A stretch of 10,983 nt of DNA from Alkalinema sp. CAN_BIN05 (GCA_026786325.1 JAJAYH010000039.1:1-10983); one strand, 5' to 3'; shown: positions 1-6,719, counted from the first letter of the stretch. Made by a program: numbers and translations. Notes: a model not told the origin generated them from the sequence alone.

Positions 1-410
1 ACCTCAAGCTGACTAATCAACTCTTCCAATGTCACGCGACGACGTTGGGGAGGTTGCGCCACGGCCCGACGACGGAGTTGTTTTTCCAGATTGCGCGGCA
101 ACGATCCCGGACCCATCGGATCGTTATCCGCAAAATCTTCATCTGAAAAATCTTCAACAGGCTCATGCCGATCGCGATCGCTCAAACTATCGGCCTTCAG
201 CAAAATCAACATCGACGCATACAAAAACGCCTGTCCCGACTGAGAAAGATTAGCTTCGTATTGAGTTCGCTGGGTTGCCGTAAAGGGATTTAACTGCGCT
301 AAAAAACGATCGATTACATCGATAACTTTGACATCCCAAGGATCAACTTCGCCTTTTTCAGCCAGGTCTATTAAAAAAGCAACCGCATCATGCGCAAGGG
401 ATTGGGTCAT
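1..410 (-). CDS. scpA: Segregation and condensation protein A, partial (5' part)
   Basis: ScpA is the kleisin subunit that bridges the two heads of the SMC dimer and, with ScpB, compacts and segregates the chromosome. The reverse strand reads open from ATG at 410 to the window edge, giving 136 residues. The N-terminal SMC-binding part is recognisable: FLIDLAEKGEVDPWDVKVI at about residues 13-31, then a helical stretch ending in SQSGQAFLYASMLILLKAD at about 66-84. An acidic linker rich in Asp and Glu follows, then a basic RRR segment. The C-terminal winged-helix domain lies beyond base 1. Translation starts without a strong Shine-Dalgarno sequence. The gene is divergent from the small gene at 565, so the 154 bp between them should hold promoters for both. 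The match is to the general ScpA pattern by reading, not by a database search. Confidence 0.85.
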   Translation of the reverse strand, partial: MTQSLAHDAVAFLIDLAEKGEVDPWDVKVIDVIDRFLAQLNPFTATQRTQYEANLSQSGQAFLYASMLILLKADSLSDRDRHEPVEDFSDEDFADNDPMGPGSLPRNLEKQLRRRAVAQPPQRRRVTLEELISQLE

Positions 411-443
411 AGAACCGCAGGATTACCCAAAAATAATTCAATT

Positions 444-492
444 TTCTAGTTAAAACTTTCTAGTTCATGCATTCTAGCAGAGGTTTTTCTAG
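444..492. repeat. Four TTCTAG direct repeats with 14-15 bp spacing
   Basis: TTCTAG occurs at 444-449, 458-463, 472-477 and 487-492, so the start-to-start steps are 14, 14 and 15 bp. The copies sit in the 154-bp intergenic region between the divergent scpA and the small gene at 565, closer to scpA. Regular spacing of a short word in a promoter region suggests repeated binding of a regulator, but the step is not a whole number of helical turns. AT-rich chance repetition is possible. No regulator is identified. Confidence 0.45.
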
Positions 493-564
493 CTGATTCA
501 TACGCAACAGCAATTCGGAATATGGGAAACTAGATATCAACTAAGTTTTCATTATTTTTCGCCC

Positions 565-732
565 ATGAACACCGCTTTCATTACGCTTGCTCTTCCTATT
601 CCCGCCACAACAGCAGAATTCCACACCACGATCGAAACGGCACTCAAACATCACGGCGACCCACTACGCTGGGCCATTACCCGCATCGAAAACCAAATCG
701 CCCACATTGAAGCGATCGTCACCACCACTTAA
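565..732 (+). CDS. Small conserved-looking cyanobacterial protein, 55 aa
   Basis: ATG at 565 opens a 55-residue frame ending in TAA at 730-732. The peptide is MNTAFITLALPIP at the start, has LRWAIT at about residues 35-40, and ends IEAIVTTT. It looks like a single compact alpha/beta fold: a hydrophobic strand, a helix (about 17-30), then two strands. There is no signal peptide and no membrane segment. The amino-acid composition and the CGATCG sites within codons look like real coding sequence of this genome, and the longer overlapping frame at 587-844 is low-complexity and runs into a repeat, so I regard that one as a shadow. I recall similar short cyanobacterial proteins with a WAIT-type motif, but this is memory and not a search. 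Function is unknown. It points the same way as the DUF3326 gene, 214 bp away across a repeat element. Confidence 0.6.
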   Translation: MNTAFITLALPIPATTAEFHTTIETALKHHGDPLRWAITRIENQIAHIEAIVTTT

Positions 733-737
733 GAGGG

Positions 738-910
738 TGTTTGAAAAGTCTAGGGTTGGACCATTGAGACCCGATCCCCCTAGCCCCTACGCCCTCCGGG
801 CAGGCTACGCCACAAAAAAGGGGGAACTAGAATTCAACTCTTAGTCCCCTTTTCAAGGGGGATTTAGGGGGATCGGGTCTTTTGATACCAACGAAAGAAA
901 TTTTCAAATG
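738..910. repeat. MITE-like palindromic repeat element
   Basis: Several nested symmetries mark this stretch. A perfect 16-bp inverted pair, AGACCCGATCCCCCTA at 767-782 and its complement at 865-880, encloses about 80 bp. Outside it, TTTGAAAA at 740-747 is matched by its complement TTTTCAAA at 901-908, so the ends also mirror each other. Inside are a GCCC-TCC-GGGC mini-hairpin at 791-801 flanked by CTACGCC direct copies (787-793 and 805-811), and a CCCCTT/AAGGGG hairpin near 847-860. No transposase is encoded. G/C-run palindromes of this type are dispersed in many filamentous cyanobacterial genomes (family knowledge, unverified here). The boundaries are approximate. The element starts 5 bp after the stop of the 55-aa gene and ends 36 bp before the DUF3326 start, so it occupies the whole leader of that gene. 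Confidence 0.65.
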
Positions 911-946
911 TTTTCTAAGACTCACCATCCTTCATCCTCAACGCCC

Positions 947-2032
947 ATGATTCCCTACACCGTCATGCTCATTGTCCCCACCGGAATCGGGGCAGCCATC
1001 GGCGGGTATGCCGGAGACGCATTACCAACCGCCAAAGCTATTTCCCAGGTGTGCGATCGGCTGATTACGCACCCAAATGTTATGAATGGTGCACAACTCT
1101 ACTGGAACTTGCCTAATACGCTGTACACCGAAGGCTATGCCCTTGACCAATTTGCGGCAGGCCACTGGAACCTGCGCCCCGTCCACCAAAATAAAATTGG
1201 ACTCTTAATAGATAGCGGTACCGAACCCGATTTAATTGCCCGACATCTCCAAGCCGCCGATGCTGCCCGCGCCACCCTCGGCCTCACCCTCACCGACTAT
1301 GTATTGACCGATGAACCGCTGAATGTCGGCATTCAAACCGCCGAGTCTGGAGCCACTTGGGGCACGATCGGCAACCCGGACAGCCTGTTGCGCGCTGCAG
1401 ATAAATTGATTAATCAAGCTGGGGCAACTGCGATCGCGGTTGTTGCCAGATTTCCAGAAGACCTCCCAGAAAATGCGCTCCACGACTACCGACATGGCCA
1501 AGGCGTTGATCCTTTAGCCGGAGCTGAAGCCGTCATTAGTCACCTGATCGTCCGTCACTTCAAAATCCCCTGTGCCCATGCTCCGGCCCTCTCGCCGCTT
1601 GAACTCGACATCGGCATCTCGCCAAAATCTGCCGCTGAAGAACTTGGCCATACCTTTTTACCCTGTGTTTTGGTGGGTCTCAGCCGCGCTCCGCAATTTG
1701 TTCAGGCCAATCTGATGGAGACTAATCTTAGGCAAGCCAATTCATTCGATCGTCCCCAACTCACCGACATTCACCGGAATCAAGTTAACGCGCTAGTTTT
1801 GCCAGAAAGCGCCTGCGGGGGGAGCGCCCTGTTGCACTTAAGCCAAACATCGACCCAAATTATCACCGTACGAGAAAATACAAGTCGGATGCAAGTCACG
1901 CCCGAAGATCTGGGAATCCGATCGATCTCCGTTAATTCATACCTCGAAGCAATAGGCGTTCTTGTCGCCCACCGAAGTGGTATTTCTCCAGCCGCCCTCA
2001 GCCCCAAAATCGATCGAATTCGATGTCTTTAG
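947..2032 (+). CDS. DUF3326 domain-containing protein
   Basis: This 361-residue protein matches the DUF3326 family of cyanobacteria and plants, whose biochemical function is not established as far as I know. The start at 947 is preferred because family members begin almost directly with the strand followed by IVPTGIGAAIGGYAGDALP. The upstream ATG at 908 would add 13 polar residues (FSKTHHPSSSTP) and lies in the end of a repeat element. Conserved-looking blocks are the Gly-rich IPTGIGA-like N-terminus, a HPNVMNGAQLYW segment at about residue 44, and a C-terminal half with LSPKSAAEELGHTFLPC and LVGLSRAPQF. No signal peptide or membrane helix is evident, so a soluble cytoplasmic protein is likely. 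No catalytic motif is clear. The gene has no strong ribosome-binding site. It stands in tandem with the CPBP protease gene 86 bp downstream. Confidence 0.85.
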   Translation: MIPYTVMLIVPTGIGAAIGGYAGDALPTAKAISQVCDRLITHPNVMNGAQLYWNLPNTLYTEGYALDQFAAGHWNLRPVHQNKIGLLIDSGTEPDLIARHLQAADAARATLGLTLTDYVLTDEPLNVGIQTAESGATWGTIGNPDSLLRAADKLINQAGATAIAVVARFPEDLPENALHDYRHGQGVDPLAGAEAVISHLIVRHFKIPCAHAPALSPLELDIGISPKSAAEELGHTFLPCVLVGLSRAPQFVQANLMETNLRQANSFDRPQLTDIHRNQVNALVLPESACGGSALLHLSQTSTQIITVRENTSRMQVTPEDLGIRSISVNSYLEAIGVLVAHRSGISPAALSPKIDRIRCL

Positions 2033-2052
2033 CTCGTTCCGCGACGTTTCCC

Positions 2053-2083
2053 ATGACTTCACGATCGCGCACTCCATTACAAT
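2053..2083 (+). promoter_or_regulatory. Possible promoter for the CPBP protease gene
   Basis: ATGACT at 2053-2058 (four of six to TTGACA) and TACAAT at 2078-2083 (five of six to TATAAT) are separated by 19 bp. The ATG follows 35 bp after the -10 box. The spacing is long, and transcription from the DUF3326 gene is also possible. Confidence 0.3.
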
Positions 2084-2118
2084 GAAGCCGTAACAATCGT
2101 TCTATCCCGTTAATCTCT

Positions 2119-2682
2119 ATGCAACCCATGTCCCGATCGCAAATCTTGTTAGCTCTAGGAGTCACGGCGATCGTCCTGTTGGGCATTGCTAAAACCTGGA
2201 CCTATTTTGGTGCGGTCCAAATTCTCAGAGTTTTTTGGAACCCAACTCATGCGGTTTGGGGTGTGGGACTGGCTATTGCTATTACGATCGCTAGCACCGT
2301 TATTTACACCCTTTGGGACGATTATCGTAAGAGCGCGGACTACTACCTAGATTTGCTCTTAAGCCCCCTCGCGCTTCCGGATCTAATCTGGATTGGACTC
2401 TTACCGGGACTGAGTGAAGAACTTCTGTTTCGCGGGGTGATGTTGCCAGAGTTTGGCTTGGATTGGGTGGGTGTTGTGTTGTCGAGCTTGTGTTTTGGGG
2501 CGATGCATCTGAGTAGCTTGAAACAATGGTCCTATGTGATGTGGGCCACGTTCATCGGCGGAGTCTTTGCCTGGAGCGCCATCATTAGCGGTAATCTTCT
2601 TGTCCCGATCGTGGCCCACGTCTTCACAAACCTAATTTCTGCCATTGTCTGGAAAATTCGCCAGTCTGACTCCGCCGCTTAA
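2119..2682 (+). CDS. CPBP family intramembrane metalloprotease (CAAX prenyl protease-like)
   Basis: This 187-residue integral membrane protein carries all three ABI/CPBP family motifs. EELLFRG has its glutamates at residues 100-101 and its arginine at 105. FGAMH has its histidine at 130. HVFTN has its histidine at 167 and asparagine at 171. These residues form the glutamate/histidine zinc site of the Rce1-type intramembrane proteases. Hydrophobic helices are visible at about 9-28, 45-64, 86-98, 115-130, 138-157 and 160-178. The length is normal for short bacterial members. The natural substrate is unknown; bacterial relatives have been tied to bacteriocin self-immunity, protein sorting or signalling, but nothing here decides between these. 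A second Met at residue 4 is an alternative start. The gene lies 86 bp after the DUF3326 gene on the same strand, so co-transcription is possible. Confidence 0.88.
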   Translation: MQPMSRSQILLALGVTAIVLLGIAKTWTYFGAVQILRVFWNPTHAVWGVGLAIAITIASTVIYTLWDDYRKSADYYLDLLLSPLALPDLIWIGLLPGLSEELLFRGVMLPEFGLDWVGVVLSSLCFGAMHLSSLKQWSYVMWATFIGGVFAWSAIISGNLLVPIVAHVFTNLISAIVWKIRQSDSAA

Positions 2683-2912
2683 TGGCTAGATTGACATTTG
2701 ATCTGCGTATCATTTTTTACAAAGGGCGAAATATAAGGTTTTAATGTTTTTCTAGCATCAGGAGATGAAACGATCGTTGGCACAGCCTCCCGAAGGGAAT
2801 CGTCCCTAATTTAAAATCCTCTCAAACCGTCTATCTGTATATATTCAAGCAAAATTGTAATTTTCTCAGATGGAAGATTACTTAACATCAGGGCACTCCG
2901 ACTAATCTATGT

Positions 2913-2948
2913 ATTTGTAGTATAAAAGGGTGCTTTTCTACTACAAAT
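2913..2948. repeat. Long near-perfect hairpin (16-bp arms, 4-nt loop)
   Basis: ATTTGTAGTATAAAAG at 2913-2928 pairs with CTTTTCTACTACAAAT at 2933-2948 with one mismatch (2923/2938), leaving the loop GGTG. A G·U pair could extend it by one. It is AT-rich, lacks a following T-run on either strand, and lies 230 bp past the protease gene, so it does not look like an ordinary intrinsic terminator. It might be a folded RNA element, a recombination or transposon end, or an operator. Confidence 0.7.
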
Positions 2949-3098
2949 GAAAAGCAAAACTATGCCATGATTACGGAGATGAATAGCGTTAAGTTATGCA
3001 TTATTTTATCTCGACACGTTAGCTCCATAAGTTTCGAGAATATTCCAACGAACTCAAGTTATCTCAAGTCATAAATTTAAGCCATAAATTCCTGCACC

Positions 3099-3126
3099 TA
3101 GACAATGCAGCAGCTTCTACTCTAAT
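3099..3126 (+). promoter_or_regulatory. Promoter candidate for the 119-aa hypothetical gene
   Basis: TAGACA at 3099-3104 (five of six to TTGACA) and TCTAAT at 3121-3126 (five of six to TATAAT) are 16 bp apart. Transcription would begin near 3133, about 18 nt before the ATG at 3151. No Shine-Dalgarno sequence is seen in that short leader. Confidence 0.4.
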
Positions 3127-3150
3127 GACCTCTACCCCCACTCTTCACCC

Positions 3151-3510
3151 ATGACTACTTGTGAAGCTATCATCCAACAGTCCCGACTTCTCCATCATTG
3201 GCTCGAAGCCATTCCCTTTATCGATTACCACGGCTGGCAAATTCGAGCCTGTCCTGAAAGTAACGGTTGGGTTTGGGAAATTGTTGAGCCACCAGAGTTC
3301 GGCAATAGTTATTTTGAATCCGGCGAAGTCTACCCGAACCGATCGCGGGCGTTACTTTCTGCTCGACGGTTAATTATTCGATTATCCGTTACTCAAGCGC
3401 TTTCTCCAGTGCTAGAGGACTTCTGCAAATCGGGAACCCTGAATGCTGAAGAAACGCACAACTTGCTTCATAGTATCCATTCCGAAGGATTCACACCGAT
3501 CGCAACCTAA
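3151..3510 (+). CDS. Hypothetical protein, 119 aa
   Basis: I do not recognise a named family. The 119-residue product has a central block FIDYHGWQIRACPE, then NGWVWEIVEPPE, then FESGEVYPNRSRALLSARR, which reads as a small beta-sheet with Trp-rich strands followed by a helix. The C-terminal third is helical. It is acidic to neutral, with no signal peptide, membrane helix or cysteine cluster. Short cyanobacterial proteins with a GWxIR ... SGEVYP pattern are known to me only as conserved hypotheticals. The gene stands alone, with a promoter candidate upstream and a convergent proA 113 bp downstream. The overlapping frame at 3161-3373 lacks this organisation and is judged a shadow. Confidence 0.65.
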   Translation: MTTCEAIIQQSRLLHHWLEAIPFIDYHGWQIRACPESNGWVWEIVEPPEFGNSYFESGEVYPNRSRALLSARRLIIRLSVTQALSPVLEDFCKSGTLNAEETHNLLHSIHSEGFTPIAT

Positions 3511-3623
3511 CCACGACTTAAACGGTGATGAACCCAGACTCTAGGGTTTCCTGAAAATTCGATCACTTAGCCATTATTTATTATTTGCCATCACCTATTA
3601 CTTACTCGATCGCTAACTAAAAA

Positions 3624-4922
3624 TTAGTCTAAATCTCTATGAGTGAAGGGCTTCGCCTGATCTCCCACATAGGTCGCAGCAATGTGGCCGTTACCAACCA
3701 TTTGATATTTATAAGTCACTAATCCTTCTAGCCCAACAGGACCACGGGGCGGCATTTTCTGGGTACTAATGCCAACTTCTGCCCCAAATCCATAGCGGAA
3801 TCCGTCGGCAAATCGGGTTGAGCAATTTTGGTAAACACCCGCCGCATCAACTTCGGCCAGAAACTGCGCGGCAGTTTGAGCATCTTCCGTGACGATCGCT
3901 TCCGTATGGCGAGATCCATAACGCGTAATATGTTCAATTGCCTCGTCTACATTGCGGATAATCCGAATTGATAAGATTAGTTCACCATATTCAGTCACCC
4001 AATCTTCATCGGTGGCTGCCGTCGCATTAGATAAAATCTTACAAGTTGCCTCGTCGCCGCGCAATTCAACGCAGCACTCCTTTAGTGCGATCGCGACCTG
4101 TGGCAGAAATGTCGCCGCAATTGATTCATGGACCAATAAGGTTTCGATCGCATTACAGGCTGCTGGATATTGAGTTTTAGAATCAATCACGATCGGAATT
4201 GCTTTTACAAAATCGGCAGCTTTATCAACATATAAATGACAAATCCCATCCGCATGACCCAACACCGGAATTCGGGTATTATTTTGCACAAATTGCACAA
4301 ATGAATTCGAGCCACGGGGAATAATCAAATCTACATAGGTATCGAGTTTCAACAATTCAAAGGTCTCTTCTCTTGTCGTCAAAAGCTGAACCAGACTCGC
4401 GTCAAGCCCAACGGCTTCAAGTCCTGCATGAATTGCCTTTACCAACGCCATACACGATCGGACCGCCTCCTTGCCCCCTTTCAAAATCAAACCATTTCCT
4501 GATTTTATCGCCAAGCTAGAAATCTGCATCACGGCATCAGGCCGCGCCTCAAAAATCACCCCCAACACGCCCATCGGGCAACTGACGCGTTTCATCACTA
4601 GCCCTGTATCTAGTTCTCGATGGATTTGCAATTCGCCGATCGGGTCCGCTAGTTTCACCACATCCCGCACGCCTGCTATTGCCCCATTCAATTTAGTCCG
4701 ATCGAGTTTTAACCTTGCATACAGCGCCGATGAAATCTGATCTTCAACTGCTGCCGCGCAATCGGCCTGATTCGCCGCCACAATCTCATCAGCATGGCTC
4801 AACAATGCATTTGCGATCGACTCCAGCGCTTCGTTGCGACGCGCAATCGGCTCTAGGGCCAGCGATCGGGCACTGGTGCGAGTCTTCTGGGCGAGAGTAA
4901 CAAGATTGGGGGCGGCGGTCAT
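3624..4922 (-). CDS. proA: Glutamate-5-semialdehyde dehydrogenase (gamma-glutamyl phosphate reductase)
   Basis: ProA reduces gamma-glutamyl phosphate to glutamate-5-semialdehyde with NADPH, the second step of proline synthesis, in the cytosol. The 432-residue product is full length for the family. It has the aldehyde-dehydrogenase fold, with the cofactor region MGVLGVIFEARPDAVMQI at about 117-134 and SGNGLILKGGKEA at 141-153. The catalytic cysteine is in YPAACNAIETLLVH (Cys256). The family C-terminal blocks RFADGFRYGFGAEVGIST and PRGPVGLEGLVTYKY are present. The ATG at 4922 gives an N-terminus that fits family length. No proB lies next to it, which is common in cyanobacteria. A TATACT box lies 34-39 bp upstream of the start codon. 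The gene is convergent with the hypothetical gene at 3151 and divergent from the toxin-antitoxin pair at 5228. Confidence 0.96.
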   Translation of the reverse strand: MTAAPNLVTLAQKTRTSARSLALEPIARRNEALESIANALLSHADEIVAANQADCAAAVEDQISSALYARLKLDRTKLNGAIAGVRDVVKLADPIGELQIHRELDTGLVMKRVSCPMGVLGVIFEARPDAVMQISSLAIKSGNGLILKGGKEAVRSCMALVKAIHAGLEAVGLDASLVQLLTTREETFELLKLDTYVDLIIPRGSNSFVQFVQNNTRIPVLGHADGICHLYVDKAADFVKAIPIVIDSKTQYPAACNAIETLLVHESIAATFLPQVAIALKECCVELRGDEATCKILSNATAATDEDWVTEYGELILSIRIIRNVDEAIEHITRYGSRHTEAIVTEDAQTAAQFLAEVDAAGVYQNCSTRFADGFRYGFGAEVGISTQKMPPRGPVGLEGLVTYKYQMVGNGHIAATYVGDQAKPFTHRDLD

Positions 4923-5227
4923 GGAATGCTCGGTTACGCAAGAACTAGACTAAAAAGTATAGGCCATTACTAGGGACGATCGCCCTAGAGAAACTTGGAT
5001 TACTCAGTGATACCAAATGATGCCAAATATCGATATAAGCCAGTTCTCTTAAGATTTTTTGTTCTCCTTGGGATCATTTTGGGTCTTGATAAAAGTATGA
5101 TTTGATGCTCACTCTTCTGAAGAGTTCTATGAAGCTGGATAGTGGAGTACATCCAAAAAATAGATTAAAGTAAAATCATTGACGATCGGTTAGCAATTCC
5201 ATTCTGACTTTGAGAGGAATCTATTAA
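4923..5227. other. Divergent intergenic region, proA / toxin-antitoxin
   Basis: This stretch of 305 bp has no gene. Near proA it holds the TATACT box and hairpin. At 5009-5028 there is a tandem 10-bp repeat (GATACCAAAT then GATGCCAAAT). Near the antitoxin there are TTGACG at 5179-5184 without a good -10 at the right distance, TAAAAT at 5171-5176, and a ribosome-binding site AGAGGA at about 5212-5217, 10 bp before the ATG. I cannot fix the promoter of the toxin-antitoxin pair. Confidence 0.5.
4956..4988 (-). promoter_or_regulatory. proA -10 box with adjoining hairpin
   Basis: On the reverse strand TATACT (4956-4961) is five of six to the -10 consensus and would start a leader of about 27 nt. 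Just upstream, CTAGGG at 4970-4975 pairs with CCCTAG at 4983-4988 around a 7-nt loop containing CGATCG, covering part of the spacer and -35 position. No good -35 hexamer is present, so an activator- or operator-type role for the inverted repeat is possible but unproven. Confidence 0.35.
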
Positions 5228-5437
5228 ATGGTGACAAAAGACTTTATCCTCAAAAATCTTGACGAACTTCCAGAAAACCGTTTGCATGAGGTTCTGGACT
5301 TCATTTTATTTTTGCGATATAGACAAACAGAAGAAGAGCTTGAGGATGCTGAAGATATCGCAGGTGCGAAAAAATCTCTCGCAGAACCGGACTTCATTAC
5401 CCTAACTGAAATGAAACAAGAACTAGGGCTGCGTTAG
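5228..5437 (+). CDS. Antitoxin of a RelE/ParE-type module (DUF2281-like), 69 aa
   Basis: This small acidic protein is placed directly before a RelE/ParE toxin gene. The N-terminal half contains LDELPENRLHEVLDFILFLRYR (residues about 11-32; this leucine-rich helix is the DUF2281-like signature of many cyanobacterial antitoxins). The middle is highly acidic (EEELEDAEDIAG) and the tail FITLTEMKQELGLR resembles the toxin-wrapping end of other antitoxins. No clear DNA-binding domain is visible, so autoregulation is uncertain. A good Shine-Dalgarno AGAGGA precedes the ATG. Its stop codon TAG is followed with no gap by the toxin ATG, so translation is probably coupled. The antitoxin role is inferred from family and context. 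Confidence 0.8.
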   Translation: MVTKDFILKNLDELPENRLHEVLDFILFLRYRQTEEELEDAEDIAGAKKSLAEPDFITLTEMKQELGLR

Positions 5438-5698
5438 ATGAGTTATGAGATCATCATTAAGCCCGCAGTCCTGCGATATCTTCGCAAATCAGATAAAGAT
5501 TTGCAGCAACTTATTGTGGATTCGATCGATTTGTTGAGCCATAATCCCTGTCCTGATGGATGTAAAAAGTTGAAAGGCGAAACCGATTTATACCGAATTC
5601 GGATCGGTGGAATTTATCGTGCTATATATGAAATCAGAGACAAGCAACTAGTCGTGACGGTGATTAAAGTGGGACATCGTAAGGATATTTGCCGTTAA
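5438..5698 (+). CDS. RelE/ParE family toxin, 86 aa
   Basis: The 86-residue basic protein has the RelE/ParE fold pattern: YEIIIKPAVLRYLRKSDKD at the start, a helical LLSHNPCPDGCKKLKG section, the core strand YRIRIGGIYRAIYEI (about 50-64), and the final VIKVGHRKDICR. This GxYRxxYxI ... VGHRKD ending is typical of RelE-type toxins, which cut mRNA on the ribosome or, in ParE relatives, block gyrase. Which of the two it does cannot be read from the sequence. The family usually ends in RKDxYR; here a cysteine replaces the tyrosine, so the ending is RKDICR. The tyrosine often contributes to RelE catalysis, so activity could be altered. The start codon touches the antitoxin stop codon. The end of IS982 lies 54 bp downstream. 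Confidence 0.85.
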   Translation: MSYEIIIKPAVLRYLRKSDKDLQQLIVDSIDLLSHNPCPDGCKKLKGETDLYRIRIGGIYRAIYEIRDKQLVVTVIKVGHRKDICR

Positions 5699-5752
5699 GT
5701 TCTTATTTTTTGCCGAGAAATTGTTTTTGGACGTTGTAACGGAATTATTAAA

Positions 5753-5772
5753 TAACGTCAGTTCTGTTTAAG
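5753..5772. repeat. IS982 left inverted repeat
   Basis: TAACGTCAGTTCTGTTTAAG mirrors the complement of 6720-6739 with three mismatches. It overlaps the transposase stop codon, whose complement is at 5768-5770, so the transposase gene ends inside the repeat. Confidence 0.88.
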
Positions 5773-6643
5773 CCGTAGGAGCTAAAACCCACTCCAGTCT
5801 CAATCCAGGCTTTTTCGGCTGATGACAATAAGCAATAAGCCCACAGAGAATATTAATAAAGCAGTTCGTTGGGCTGCGATGACGAGAATGCTCAATCTGG
5901 GAAATATTCTTTAATTGGTCAATCACGGTTTCAATAATCGAACGTTTGCGCGACAGCAACTTGTCATTTAACCGCATCAGTTGATTCTTCTGGTTCCGTC
6001 GCGGCTTGGCAAAGAAGTGAATGCCAAACGCATCTAGAAGCTCTTTGGCCAGTTTCTTACTGACGTAGCCTGGGTCGGCAAAGACCCGTCCAGTCAAGGC
6101 TTTCAACAAATTAAGCACAGGCTTACGGTCGTCGGTATTCCCCGGTGTCACGGTAATGTTGAGCAACTCGCCACATTCATTTACAACTAGGTGTAGTTTC
6201 AACCCGTAAAACCAATCTACAGAGGTCTTGCCTCGTGCGGCAATGCCTTTGAATACCCGATGTGAGATGCGACGGTTATGACAGACTTTAAGGCTAGTTG
6301 CATCGACAAACCCAATTCCCGTATCTGCCCCGAAGCAAGTCTTCAGATAACAACAGAGCGGCATCATGCATGATGGCATCCAAGTCACGAATCGGCTGTA
6401 GCTGACCAGTCCTGGAAAGGCATCGGACCAATATTGACGGACTTGATGGTGGTAGTAGCTTTTGAAGTTGCGATAATGACTTTGGTGAAATGCGATCAGA
6501 ATCGTCATGATTTCACTCAAGCCCAAGGAACGCGGACGGTTACGAGTTTTCAGGCCGTTGCCCAGTAACTGACGTTTCCACTGCGGTTCAAAGGCTTGGC
6601 AAAAATCATCGACATGACAAAACAGTTCTTCTAAGCTAGACAT
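5768..6643 (-). CDS. IS982 family transposase
   Basis: This is a full-length 291-residue DDE transposase. The catalytic triad can be placed: Asp114 in GFVDATSLKVCH, Asp190 in RVFADPGYVSKK, and Glu238 in KRSIIETVIDQLK, with the 47-residue Asp-Glu spacing and the RxxIExxxxQLK ending of the family. The N-terminal 60 residues form the usual helical DNA-binding region (LGLSEIMTILIAFHQS). The frame is intact, with no internal stop or frameshift, so the copy may be active. The ATG at 6643 follows AGGA about 10 nt upstream in a 96-bp leader that reaches to the right inverted repeat. The gene is transcribed towards the RelE-type toxin pair, converging on it. Confidence 0.95.
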   Translation of the reverse strand: MSSLEELFCHVDDFCQAFEPQWKRQLLGNGLKTRNRPRSLGLSEIMTILIAFHQSHYRNFKSYYHHQVRQYWSDAFPGLVSYSRFVTWMPSCMMPLCCYLKTCFGADTGIGFVDATSLKVCHNRRISHRVFKGIAARGKTSVDWFYGLKLHLVVNECGELLNITVTPGNTDDRKPVLNLLKALTGRVFADPGYVSKKLAKELLDAFGIHFFAKPRRNQKNQLMRLNDKLLSRKRSIIETVIDQLKNISQIEHSRHRSPTNCFINILCGLIAYCHQPKKPGLRLEWVLAPTA

Positions 6644-6719
6644 GGTGGAGGATCCTGCTGATTGGTTTACAACTTCAGCCTAACGGTTCCTCCTTTTTTT
6701 GCCTTCTCTAGCCGCACAT

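Larger units (their letters stand above)
2683..3150. other. Non-coding stretch of 468 bp
   Basis: No convincing gene is seen on either strand. The stretch holds a short REP-like block at 2781-2805 (CAGCCTCCCGAAGGGAATCG, including the mini-hairpin TCCC-GAA-GGGA at 2788-2798), the long hairpin at 2913-2948, and a promoter candidate at 3099-3126. The composition is AT-rich. The longest tidy small frame (ATG at 2967, 35 residues) has no ribosome-binding site and no recognisable sequence. Confidence 0.6.

Noticed and set aside
29..253. 74-residue forward frame at the left edge
   Set aside because: It is antisense to scpA, which has clear family sequence; the frame is low-complexity.
587..844. 85-residue forward frame upstream of the DUF3326 gene
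   Set aside because: It overlaps the better 565-732 frame, is rich in Pro, Ser and Lys without pattern, and its second half reads through the palindromic repeat.
908..946. Upstream start of the DUF3326 protein at 908
   Set aside because: It begins in the end of the repeat element and adds a polar 13-residue leader; the family N-terminus fits the ATG at 947.
2765..2809. 14-codon frame starting in AGGAGATG
   Set aside because: The Shine-Dalgarno-like AGGAG touches the ATG without spacing, and the frame crosses a REP-like repeat.
2967..3074. 35-residue forward frame in the gene-free stretch
   Set aside because: It has no ribosome-binding site, no recognised sequence, and a composition as expected from AT-rich non-coding DNA.
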